From Chloroflexota bacterium (GTDB taxonomy: Bacteria; Chloroflexota; Dehalococcoidia; SM23-28-2): 9,737 nt of DNA. A program made the position numbers and the translations under genes. Positions 1 through 6,114 of the stretch are shown piece by piece (position 1 is the stretch's first letter; each line of letters starts with the position of its first letter). Under the pieces are notes generated by a model. It was not told the origin of the DNA, made no database searches, and saw only the letters and a list, made by a program, of their open reading frames with translations. Where the stretch lies: NCBI GenBank assembly GCA_030691665.1, contig JAUYDU010000059.1:1-9737 (forward strand). Reading direction: 5' to 3'.

Positions 1-22
1 GGACATCGCGCTCCACCAGCCG

Positions 23-3000
23 CTACTCCCACTCGACCTGAAACACCCGGTGCTTGCCCGATATCCCCTTCAGGCTGACGGCTCGCCCTTCCCCGAACGC
101 GAACTCGCCGGCGCTCTCCGTCAGCTCCTTCAGCAGGCCGGAGGCCAGGATCTCGCCGCCCTTCGCCTGCGACGCGATTCGCGCCGCCAGGATCACATTC
201 TTCCCAAAGAAGTCCTCCCCTTCCTTGATCGCCTCGCCCGTGTGAAGGCCCATCCGCACCCGGATAGTAGGGGCGCTGCTCGCTGCGCCCTCGGTAGGGG
301 CGCTGCGCGCTGCGCCCTCGGGCGGGGCAAGCCCCGCCCCTACCGCGCGATTCCGCTCCCCGATCGCCCGCTGTATCCCCACGGCGCACTGGAGCGCCCG
401 CCGCGCGCTCTGGAACGCCACCATGAACCCGTCGCCCTGCGACTTGACCTCGAAGCCGTCGTGGGCCTTGACCTGGCGCCGCACGATCGTGTTGTGCTCC
501 CGCAGGACCGCCAGCCACTTCTCGTCACCCAGCCGCTCGTTCATCTCGGTGGAGCCCTCGATGTCGCTGAACATGATGGTGACCGTCCCGTCCGGCGCCG
601 CGTGCGGGCGCAGGTCGGGCCGCTCGGCATAGACGGCGGAGGCGACAGCGTCGATGGAGGACTGTACCGCTGTGAGGTCGATGCCCTGGGCGCGCATCTT
701 GTCGGCCAACACCAGCTCCACGTCCTTCTTGGCGCCCATCCGCTGGTAGATGGCGATGGCCTGGTCCAGAAGCTCAACCGCCTTCTCGCGGTCCTCCTTT
801 TGGGCGCGGGCCAGGTGCATGATACCCTGCTCGTGGAGAGCCCTGGCCTCCTCCCAGGGGAGGCCGTAGCGGCGGGCGACGGCGAGCGCCCGGTCGAAGG
901 CCTGCTGCGCCTCCGTCCACTGCTCACGGGCCCTGGCCAGAATGGCCTGGGCCATGGATACGCGGCCCACCGCGGCGCCGTAGTCTTCTCCCTCACCCAG
1001 GATGGCCTGGCAGCGGTCCATCAGCTCCTGGGCCTCGTCCAGGCGTCCTGTCTTAGCGTACAGCTCGCACAGGGGCGGCGTGAACCACAGTTCCAACCAC
1101 ACTGCCCCTCCCTCCACGAAGATGCGCCGGGCCTCCAACAGCAGCTCTTCCGCGCGCGAGTAGTCCCCTGTCTTCAGAAGAACGAACTCGGCCAGCTCCG
1201 CAGATCGGATCGCTGAATTCAGGCGGTCGCCCGCACCCCTGCTCCTCTCTATCTCACGGACGAACTCCCGCTCAGCGGCCTCCCATTCCCCTTTCGCCAC
1301 GTGCAGGAGCCGGGAGAGGGTGGGAAGCTCGCCAGGTTCCTCCGCCAGTATGCGCTGCGCCTCCTCCGCTTCCCCGCCTCTGACCAGGGACGCTCCCAGC
1401 CATGCGAGCAAACTTCGGCGCAGGTTGGGGGCGGAAGCGATCCGCGGCTTGGCCAGCTCCTGGCGCAGCCAGCGCATGCCCTCCTCGGGGCCGCGCAGGA
1501 ATCCCCACCAGACGCCAACCCAGAAAGCGCTCAAAAAAGCTACGAAGGTTAGATTGGCCCGGTCAGCCATCTCCCAGGCCTTCTCCAAAAGAGCCAACCC
1601 CTCGGCGAGTCTCCCCGCGACGACCAGGTGATGGCCCAGAAAAGAGTTGGCCAGGGCAACGACGGGCTCGGATTGCAGCTTCTCGCCGATGGCCAGGGCC
1701 TTACGGCCGTAGGTGATGCTATCGGGGACATCCACGGCACACACCGCAGCGGTGGCCAGGCCGCAGTAGACATAGGCCAGGGCTGCCCCTTCCGGCTCCT
1801 CTTGCTCCAGGATGGCCTGGGCGGCGCGGAGATGGGCCACGCCCCGTTCCTGGTCCATGAACAGCTCAATGAAGCTCACCAAATTGCGGCCCAGGCGGGA
1901 GTGCACCAGCGCCACCCTGCGCTGCTGGCCCAACTGCTCGTAGAGCGCCAGCGCCCGCTCCAGGTGGGCGATGCCCCGCTCGTAGTCGATGCCGCTCACA
2001 AAAATGAGGTCGCCCAGGCGTTCCAGTAGCTGGGCGCGCAGCTCCAGGTCGCCGCCCTGCTCGTCCATCAGCTCCAGGGCGGCCTCCCCGTGGCTGATGG
2101 CCGCCTCCCAGGCGTAGACCCGGCCGGCAGCCTCGGCGGCCTGGAGGGAGTACTGGATGGCCTTGGGCGGGTCGTTGCCCTCGCGGAAGTGGTGGGCCAG
2201 CTGGGGCACGTGGGCCTCCAGGCGCCCAGCCCGCGCCTTCTCGATGGCCTGCCCGGCCCGCAGGTGGAGGCGCTGCTTGCGGGCGATGCTCAGCTCGCCG
2301 TACAGGGTCTCCTGCACCAGGGCGTGGGTGAAGCGGTAGGAGGGGCCGCCCCGGCCTTTCTGCTCGGTAATCAACTGGGCCTCCAGAGCCTCCTCCAGGG
2401 CGGTCAAGAGGGCGTCCCCCTCCATCTCGGCAAAGGCTGAGAGGACATCGAAGTCAAACTCCCGCCCCAGGATGGAGGCGAGGCTGAGGGCCTGGTTACA
2501 GGGGTCGCTCAGGCGGGAGAGGCGCCGGCCGATGACCTCGCGCACTCCCTCGGGGATGCCCATCTCAGAGATGGAAGCAGCGTCGCTCACCCACTGGCCG
2601 TTACGGCGGTAGATGACGCCCGTCTCCACCAGGTGACGGAGGGTCTCCTCGACGAAGAAGGGGTTGCCCTCAGTCTCCCTATGGATGGCCAGGGCGAACT
2701 GCCGGGGCACCTGGTGCCCGGCAATGGCGGCGATGAAGGCGTCCACCTCACCCTCCGACAGGCCGCGCAGCAGGATGCGCTCGTAGAGGCGCTCGCGGCG
2801 GAGTTCCGCGAGGACCTGCGAGAGGGGATGGCGGCGGTCGAGCTCCACGTCGCGGTAGGTGCCTATCACCAGCAGCCGGCTGCCCCTGAGGCGGCGGGCC
2901 AGGTGCTGGAGCATGAGCAGGCTGGGCTTGTCCGCCCAGTGGATATCGTCTAGGAGGAGAAGCAGGGGGTTGCTGCGGGAGGCGCTGACCAGGAAGAAGG

Positions 3001-4477
3001 CCACGCTCTCGAACAGACGGTAGCGTTCGGCCTCGGGGTCTTGGGGTGGAGACGGGGGGATGTTCGGCACACGGGTGCGTATCTCCGACACCAGCTTGGC
3101 GACATCGGAGGCGGCCTCGCCTAGTTCGCTTTGAAGGGCCTCGGCCGGGCGGCTCATCACATATTGGCGCAGGGCCTCCACGAAGGGGATGTATGGCAGC
3201 GCCCCTTCTGTCTCGTAGCAGGTGCCCAGCAGGACCTGGCAGCCCCGCAGCCGGGCGTAGACGCCCACTTCCTGGGCCAGGCGCGTCTTGCCGATGCCCG
3301 GCTCGCCCACCACCATCACCAGCGAGCCCTTGCCCGAGAGCGCCTCCTCCAGCCGAGCCTTGAGCTCGCCCAACTCCTTCTCCCTTCCCACGAAGCGGCC
3401 CCAGGCGAGGCGGCCCACGCCAGGAGGAGCAGCCGGGACCGTCTCCACGGGCACTGTTGCCAGCTCGGCCAACAGCCGCCCCACCTCCTGCGCGGAGGCG
3501 GGTCGGTCCTGGGGGTCCTTGGCCAGGAGCCCCATCACCAGGTCCTCCACCCCCTTGGGCACCTGGGGGTTGTGCCAGGTGGGAGCGACCGGGGGAGTGT
3601 TTACGTGCTGGGAGATGATGCTGAGGGCGTCGTCTCCCAGGAAGGGGGGTCGGCCGGTGAGCATCTCGTACAGGGTGCCGCCCAGGCCGTAGAGGTCGGA
3701 GCGGGCATCCACGTCGCCGCCCAGGGCCTGCTCCGGCGGCATGTAGGCGACCGTCCCTACCATGGCCCCGGCCTGGGTGAGGCGCGACATATTGAGGGCC
3801 ACCGCCAGACCGAAGTCGCCCAGCCTGGCGTGGCCGTCCGCGGTGAGCCAGATGTTCCCGGGCTTGACATCGCGGTGGATGATACCTCGGTCGTGGGCGT
3901 GCCGCAGGGCCTGGCAGACCTCGGAGGCGATCTGAAGAGACTGGTCGGTGGGGAGCCGGTGCTCAGGCGCCTGCTCGACCAGGTCCTGAACGGAGCCGCC
4001 CTCCATGAACTGAGAGACGATGTAGGGCTGCCCCGCCTCCTCGCCGACGTCGAAGACGGTGACGATGTGGGGGTGGTCCCCCAGCCGGCCCATGGCCTGC
4101 GCCTCGCGGCGGACGCGGGCCCGGCCGGCGGCGTCCAGGCCCTCGGTCTTGATCAGGGAGATGGCTACATCGCGGTCGAGCCTGGTATCGTGGGCCAGGT
4201 AGACCCGCTTCTTGCCGCCTTCGCCCAGGAAGCGCTGGACCTGGTACCGGCCTGCGGCGAAAGAGGCGGGCGTGGCGGGGGCAGGGGTTGTGGTCGCCGT
4301 AGGTGTCGGCGGCGGCCGCGCGACCTCCGTCAGCGAAGCGCCGCACCTCCCGCAGAACTTCTCACCCGGCTCATTCTGTGTTCCGCAGGCACCACAAGCG
4401 AGCCTGAGACTGCTACCGCACTCAGCACAATAGAGTCGGCTCGGCCGGTTCTCGTGGCCGCAGGATGGACAAAGCAC
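23..4477 (-). CDS. Zinc-ribbon / Ser-Thr kinase / STAND ATPase / TPR / class III nucleotide cyclase fusion protein
   Basis: A 1484-residue, probably cytoplasmic signalling protein. Seen in order: two CxxC zinc ribbons (C3, C6, C17, C20; C28, C31, C42, C45); a Pro/Thr-rich linker (51-75); a protein kinase domain (about 78-340) with HRDVKPGN (201-208), DFG (221-223) and PPE in place of APE; an AAA/STAND ATPase (about 362-720) with Walker A GEPGIGKT (391-398) and Walker B LLLLLDD (505-511); a helical TPR region (about 770-1255); and a class III cyclase domain (about 1297-1480) with metal Asp1305 and Asp1349 and adenine-type Lys1345. Oddities: the VAIK lysine reads Ser (VAIS, 104-107), with a lysine three residues later at 110. 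The usual transition-state Asn of the cyclase is Ile1429, while Arg1433 is kept. A repeat-encoded insert occupies about 1379-1404. The start is GTG, supported by a Shine-Dalgarno 8 nt upstream. By family, such proteins link ligand or partner binding to phosphorylation and cAMP synthesis. Input signal and targets are unknown, and catalysis by the kinase and cyclase is uncertain. Confidence 0.93.
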   Translation of the reverse strand: MLCPSCGHENRPSRLYCAECGSSLRLACGACGTQNEPGEKFCGRCGASLTEVARPPPTPTATTTPAPATPASFAAGRYQVQRFLGEGGKKRVYLAHDTRLDRDVAISLIKTEGLDAAGRARVRREAQAMGRLGDHPHIVTVFDVGEEAGQPYIVSQFMEGGSVQDLVEQAPEHRLPTDQSLQIASEVCQALRHAHDRGIIHRDVKPGNIWLTADGHARLGDFGLAVALNMSRLTQAGAMVGTVAYMPPEQALGGDVDARSDLYGLGGTLYEMLTGRPPFLGDDALSIISQHVNTPPVAPTWHNPQVPKGVEDLVMGLLAKDPQDRPASAQEVGRLLAELATVPVETVPAAPPGVGRLAWGRFVGREKELGELKARLEEALSGKGSLVMVVGEPGIGKTRLAQEVGVYARLRGCQVLLGTCYETEGALPYIPFVEALRQYVMSRPAEALQSELGEAASDVAKLVSEIRTRVPNIPPSPPQDPEAERYRLFESVAFFLVSASRSNPLLLLLDDIHWADKPSLLMLQHLARRLRGSRLLVIGTYRDVELDRRHPLSQVLAELRRERLYERILLRGLSEGEVDAFIAAIAGHQVPRQFALAIHRETEGNPFFVEETLRHLVETGVIYRRNGQWVSDAASISEMGIPEGVREVIGRRLSRLSDPCNQALSLASILGREFDFDVLSAFAEMEGDALLTALEEALEAQLITEQKGRGGPSYRFTHALVQETLYGELSIARKQRLHLRAGQAIEKARAGRLEAHVPQLAHHFREGNDPPKAIQYSLQAAEAAGRVYAWEAAISHGEAALELMDEQGGDLELRAQLLERLGDLIFVSGIDYERGIAHLERALALYEQLGQQRRVALVHSRLGRNLVSFIELFMDQERGVAHLRAAQAILEQEEPEGAALAYVYCGLATAAVCAVDVPDSITYGRKALAIGEKLQSEPVVALANSFLGHHLVVAGRLAEGLALLEKAWEMADRANLTFVAFLSAFWVGVWWGFLRGPEEGMRWLRQELAKPRIASAPNLRRSLLAWLGASLVRGGEAEEAQRILAEEPGELPTLSRLLHVAKGEWEAAEREFVREIERSRGAGDRLNSAIRSAELAEFVLLKTGDYSRAEELLLEARRIFVEGGAVWLELWFTPPLCELYAKTGRLDEAQELMDRCQAILGEGEDYGAAVGRVSMAQAILARAREQWTEAQQAFDRALAVARRYGLPWEEARALHEQGIMHLARAQKEDREKAVELLDQAIAIYQRMGAKKDVELVLADKMRAQGIDLTAVQSSIDAVASAVYAERPDLRPHAAPDGTVTIMFSDIEGSTEMNERLGDEKWLAVLREHNTIVRRQVKAHDGFEVKSQGDGFMVAFQSARRALQCAVGIQRAIGERNRAVGAGLAPPEGAARSAPTEGAASSAPTIRVRMGLHTGEAIKEGEDFFGKNVILAARIASQAKGGEILASGLLKELTESAGEFAFGEGRAVSLKGISGKHRVFQVEWE
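267..343. repeat. GC-rich palindromic repeat inserted in frame in the cyclase domain
   Basis: Two 27-nt direct units (267-293 and 294-320) differ at one base (T280 versus G307). They are followed by a perfect 8-bp hairpin, GGCGGGGC-AA-GCCCCGCC (321-338). GTAGGGG, which opens both direct units, is repeated inverted as CCCCTAC (337-343) at the right end. The element is 77 nt. In the minus-strand gene it encodes about 26 low-complexity residues (Gly/Ala/Pro/Ser, with two EGAA-type repeats) between the helix containing GIQRAIGERN and the strand IRVRMGLHTGE. In other class III cyclases I would expect only a short loop there. It behaves like a small palindromic element that tolerates insertion into reading frames. 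Confidence 0.75.
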
Positions 4478-4485
4478 GATTGCCG

Positions 4486-4491
4486 CCCCCT
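4486..4491 (-). promoter_or_regulatory. Ribosome binding site fixing a GTG start
   Basis: On the minus strand this reads AGGGGG, 8 nt before the GTG at 4477-4475. It supports GTG as the start of the multidomain kinase/cyclase gene; the zinc ribbon begins two residues later. Confidence 0.65.
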
Positions 4492-4516
4492 AGGCTCAAG
4501 AGATGAAAGTAAAACA

Positions 4517-4545
4517 ATGTTGCGTAATAGTAAGAGAATTGTCAA
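4517..4545 (-). promoter_or_regulatory. Candidate sigma70-type promoter for the kinase/cyclase gene
   Basis: On the minus strand there is a perfect -35 TTGACA (4545-4540), a 17-nt spacer and a weak -10 CAACAT (4522-4517) within a locally AT-rich patch of an otherwise GC-rich region. The distance to the GTG start is about 40 nt. The -35 and spacing are good and the -10 is poor, so this is a candidate only. Confidence 0.4.
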
Positions 4546-4779
4546 GGTGACCGGGGCAACCGTAACTTCGACACGAACGCCGGCGGTCGAGGTTAGGGAG
4601 CCCAGCCGAACTGAGCTCGTTCAGATACCTGCCGTACACCTGCACGAGGGATGAGAGGGCGTTATCATGGGGCCTCGATGGGAGTGTACGGGGCCATTCT
4701 GCCGGGGGCTGCCCGCCGATAGTCGCTCACGTCGCCTTGAACGAACTGAGGGCGCTTGAATGGCATCGAGGCGCGCTAG
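4546..4779. other. Intergenic stretch without a recognisable gene
   Basis: Between the promoter of the kinase/cyclase gene and the TPR remnant I see no coding sequence, RNA gene or terminator. An 8-bp inverted pair (CCTCGATG at 4673, CATCGAGG at 4764) is too short and too widely spaced to mean much. Confidence 0.5.
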
Positions 4780-4893
4780 TCACAGACGCCGGGCGCTGAG
4801 CCGACGGAGCATCTCCTCCGCCATCTCCACGTGCTTGGGCATGCCGATCCGGCCGTACATAGCGATGGCCCTATCCCTACGTCCGTTTAGTCC
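4780..4893 (-). pseudogene. Remnant of the C-terminus of a TPR-type regulatory protein
   Basis: On the minus strand this frame reads 37 residues to a TGA at 4782-4780, including RDRAIAMYGRIGMPKHVEM and then a helical tail AEEMLRRLSARRL. That pattern (AIA-hydrophobic-Y-x-x-x-G-M/A-x-K-x-V-E-x) is the typical last TPR helix pair of large ATPase/TPR regulators. It parallels the kinase/cyclase protein of this window around residues 1237-1255 (DQAIAIYQRMGAKKDVEL). No upstream part of such a gene is present: the preceding DNA is the broken VapC gene. I read it as the surviving 3' end of a lost gene. An alternative is a chance open frame or a tiny gene starting at the ATG at 4860. Confidence 0.5.
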
Positions 4894-4906
4894 ACAGCCC
4901 CTCCGT

Positions 4907-5029
4907 CTAGGGTTCTCCCAGCGGCTCCTCCGCCGTCTCTATGAGACGGCGGCAGGCGGGGTGGTCGGCATCGCTCCGATCCAGCGAAGCGTAGAGGGGG
5001 CCGGTGTCCAGGATCAGCGCCACGGGCAC
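4907..5029 (-). pseudogene. Truncated VapC-type PIN-domain toxin
   Basis: Starting at GTG 5029 (or GTG 5023), the frame gives 40 residues ending at TAG 4909-4907. It opens with MPVALILDTGPLYASLDRSD and continues ADHPACRRLIETAEEPLG. This is the first strand and helix of a PIN-domain ribonuclease, with the first metal-binding Asp at position 8. VapC toxins are normally about 125-140 residues. The other acidic active-site residues, which lie after about residue 40, are absent, so the toxin should be dead. The start overlaps the end of the antitoxin gene by 16 nt, the usual arrangement for a coupled vapBC operon. After EEPLG the sequence no longer resembles a PIN domain in any frame and runs into the TPR remnant, so the break is a deletion or rearrangement rather than a point mutation. 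Confidence 0.75.
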
Positions 5030-5238
5030 GGCTCCGGGCGCTCCTCGACGGTTCGGCGGGCGGTGTCCCTGTGCCCCGAGGCCCCGATGCCCAGGCTTCG
5101 CGGCCGCGGGCGGTGACTGGCGGTCTTCTCCCTCAATGCTTCACGGATGAGGGCCGCCATGGAAGTGCCCTGCTCGGCTGCCATCAGGCGCAGCCGCTTC
5201 AGCAACTCCTCAGGGAGGGAGATGGTGGTGCGTTCCAT
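5014..5238 (-). CDS. vapB: VapB-like ribbon-helix-helix antitoxin
   Basis: A 74-residue protein. Residues 1-42 form a classic ribbon-helix-helix DNA-binding fold of the CopG/VapB kind: strand MERTTISLPEELL, then two helices through LRLMAAEQGTSMAALIREAL. The C-terminal tail, rich in Arg, Pro and Gly (RPRPRSLGIGASG followed by an acidic/Arg end), is the toxin-binding part in this family. I chose the ATG at 5238. The frame is open further upstream, but those 41 residues show no conserved pattern and the ribbon-helix-helix strand begins right at this Met. No good Shine-Dalgarno is visible. It overlaps the VapC start, so the two were cotranscribed. With VapC truncated, this antitoxin has no local partner; it may still bind its own promoter or neutralise a related toxin elsewhere (inference). 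Confidence 0.82.
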   Translation of the reverse strand: MERTTISLPEELLKRLRLMAAEQGTSMAALIREALREKTASHRPRPRSLGIGASGHRDTARRTVEERPEPCPWR

Positions 5239-5543
5239 GCCATCATAGTTGATGTGCTGCAACCTGAAAGATGGAGTGCACTGTAAACCATAAGGTATCC
5301 CCTGCAGGTAACCCCCTTCAACCTGTCTCGCGGATGGACTCCCGCATCTGGGCGCGAACATGTCAAAGCCTGGGCTTCCTTGCCCGCCGGTTAATCCATC
5401 GTGAGATGATGCACGAATACCTCAGGGCCCAATGTCTTGTGGAGCCGAAACCCGGGGCACGCCCGGCCGTTCAAGCCCCCATTTGACGGCCCAAGCCAGC
5501 CATGCCGCTGTTCAGGTCGGTACAGCGACCGTTGCGAGCTATC
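5239..5543. other. Intergenic stretch upstream of two divergent genes
   Basis: This holds the upstream region of the antitoxin (minus) and of the PhnD-like gene (plus). I see no convincing gene. A perfect 8-bp palindrome AGTGCACT at 5275-5282, about 37 nt before the antitoxin start, is in the right place for an autoregulatory ribbon-helix-helix operator, but it is short and unsupported. No RNA gene or terminator is visible. Confidence 0.4.
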
Positions 5544-5572
5544 TTGACAGCTCTGTATATCAAACGTAGTAT
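5544..5572 (+). promoter_or_regulatory. Strong sigma70-like promoter for the sensor locus
   Basis: Perfect -35 TTGACA (5544-5549), an exact 17-nt spacer (5550-5566) and -10 TAGTAT (5567-5572, five of six matches to TATAAT), in a locally AT-rich stretch. Transcription would start near 5579, about 40 nt before the first possible start codon of the PhnD-like lipoprotein. No terminator is visible before 8774, so it could drive everything through the response regulator. Confidence 0.7.
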
Positions 5573-5619
5573 TCGGTCATCCGACGGCGGCAGTCTAGCC
5601 TCGCGGGCCGTCTCAGGGA

Positions 5620-6114
5620 ATGGGGGAAGGGATGGCAGACAGACGCTGCGGGTCGATTGTTCCTGTCCACCGAATTGACTCCTCGATACCACCTACACAC
5701 CGGCCGCCGGTGAGAACTCTCTCCGCAAGGGCTTTCTCCCTCTTTGCGCTTCTGGCAGTAGTAATGACGCTGCTGGCGCTGTCCTGTGGCCCGGGCTACC
5801 AAGGGGAGAAGGTCGATCTATCCAGACCGGAGGAGCGGCCGACCGAGACGCCGGCCGCCGCCCCCCCGGGCCAGCAGGTGCTGCGCATGGCGGTGGCGCC
5901 GGTCGTTTCCCCTCGTGAGACCTTCGCCAGCAGCTACCAGGAGCTACTGAACTACCTGGGAGAGAAGCTGCAAATGCCGGTGGAGTTGGTACAGGGCAAA
6001 ACCTACGCCGAGATCAACGATCTGGTGCGCAGCGGCGACGTCACCCTCGCCTTCGTATGTACAAACCCCTATCTCCAAGGCCGGGGATTGATCTGCTCCG
6101 CAGGTGGTCAATGA
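5620..6114 (+). pseudogene. N-terminal half of a PhnD-family periplasmic binding lipoprotein (truncated)
   Basis: The frame gives 164 residues. Positions 41-55 are a hydrophobic signal segment (LFALLAVVMTLLALS) followed by Cys56, an approximate lipobox, then a Pro/Glu-rich linker. From about 85 on, LRMAVAPVVSPRETFASSYQ, YLGEKLQMPVELVQGKTYAE and INDLVRSGDVTLAFVC match lobe I of phosphate/phosphonate-type binding proteins, which usually run to about 300 residues. After NPYLQGR the match stops and a TGA follows within nine codons. In another frame SAPQVVND (about 6092-6115) looks like the next conserved block of the family, so a small frameshift probably precedes the real break near 6110-6120. 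Start uncertain: ATG 5620, ATG 5632, or GTG 5710, which would give a compact signal peptide but has no Shine-Dalgarno. Ligand binding needs both lobes, so the product should be non-functional. Its former role was probably substrate sensing or uptake for the kinase downstream. Confidence 0.78.

Noticed and set aside
50..1216. 388-residue plus-strand open frame at the left end
   Set aside because: Antisense to the cyclase and TPR coding sequence, whose catalytic motifs are unmistakable; part of its length is simply the palindromic repeat read backwards.
3131..4654. 507-residue plus-strand open frame opposite the kinase region
   Set aside because: It lies antisense to clear kinase and ATPase motifs, has a His/Gly/Val/Leu-biased composition typical of GC-rich shadow frames, and shows no recognisable domain.
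4673..4771. Inverted pair CCTCGATG / CATCGAGG as element ends or a hairpin
   Set aside because: Only 8 bp with about 83 bp between, no gene inside, no flanking duplication; likely chance.
5275..5282. AGTGCACT as an antitoxin operator
   Set aside because: The position is plausible but it is a lone 8-bp palindrome without a second half-site array; kept only as a remark in the intergenic entry.
6057..6110. Upstream ATG extension of the inserted gene
   Set aside because: Those 18 codons overlap the PhnD reading frame in another register and have no family likeness; ATG 6111 has a Shine-Dalgarno-like AGGTGG.
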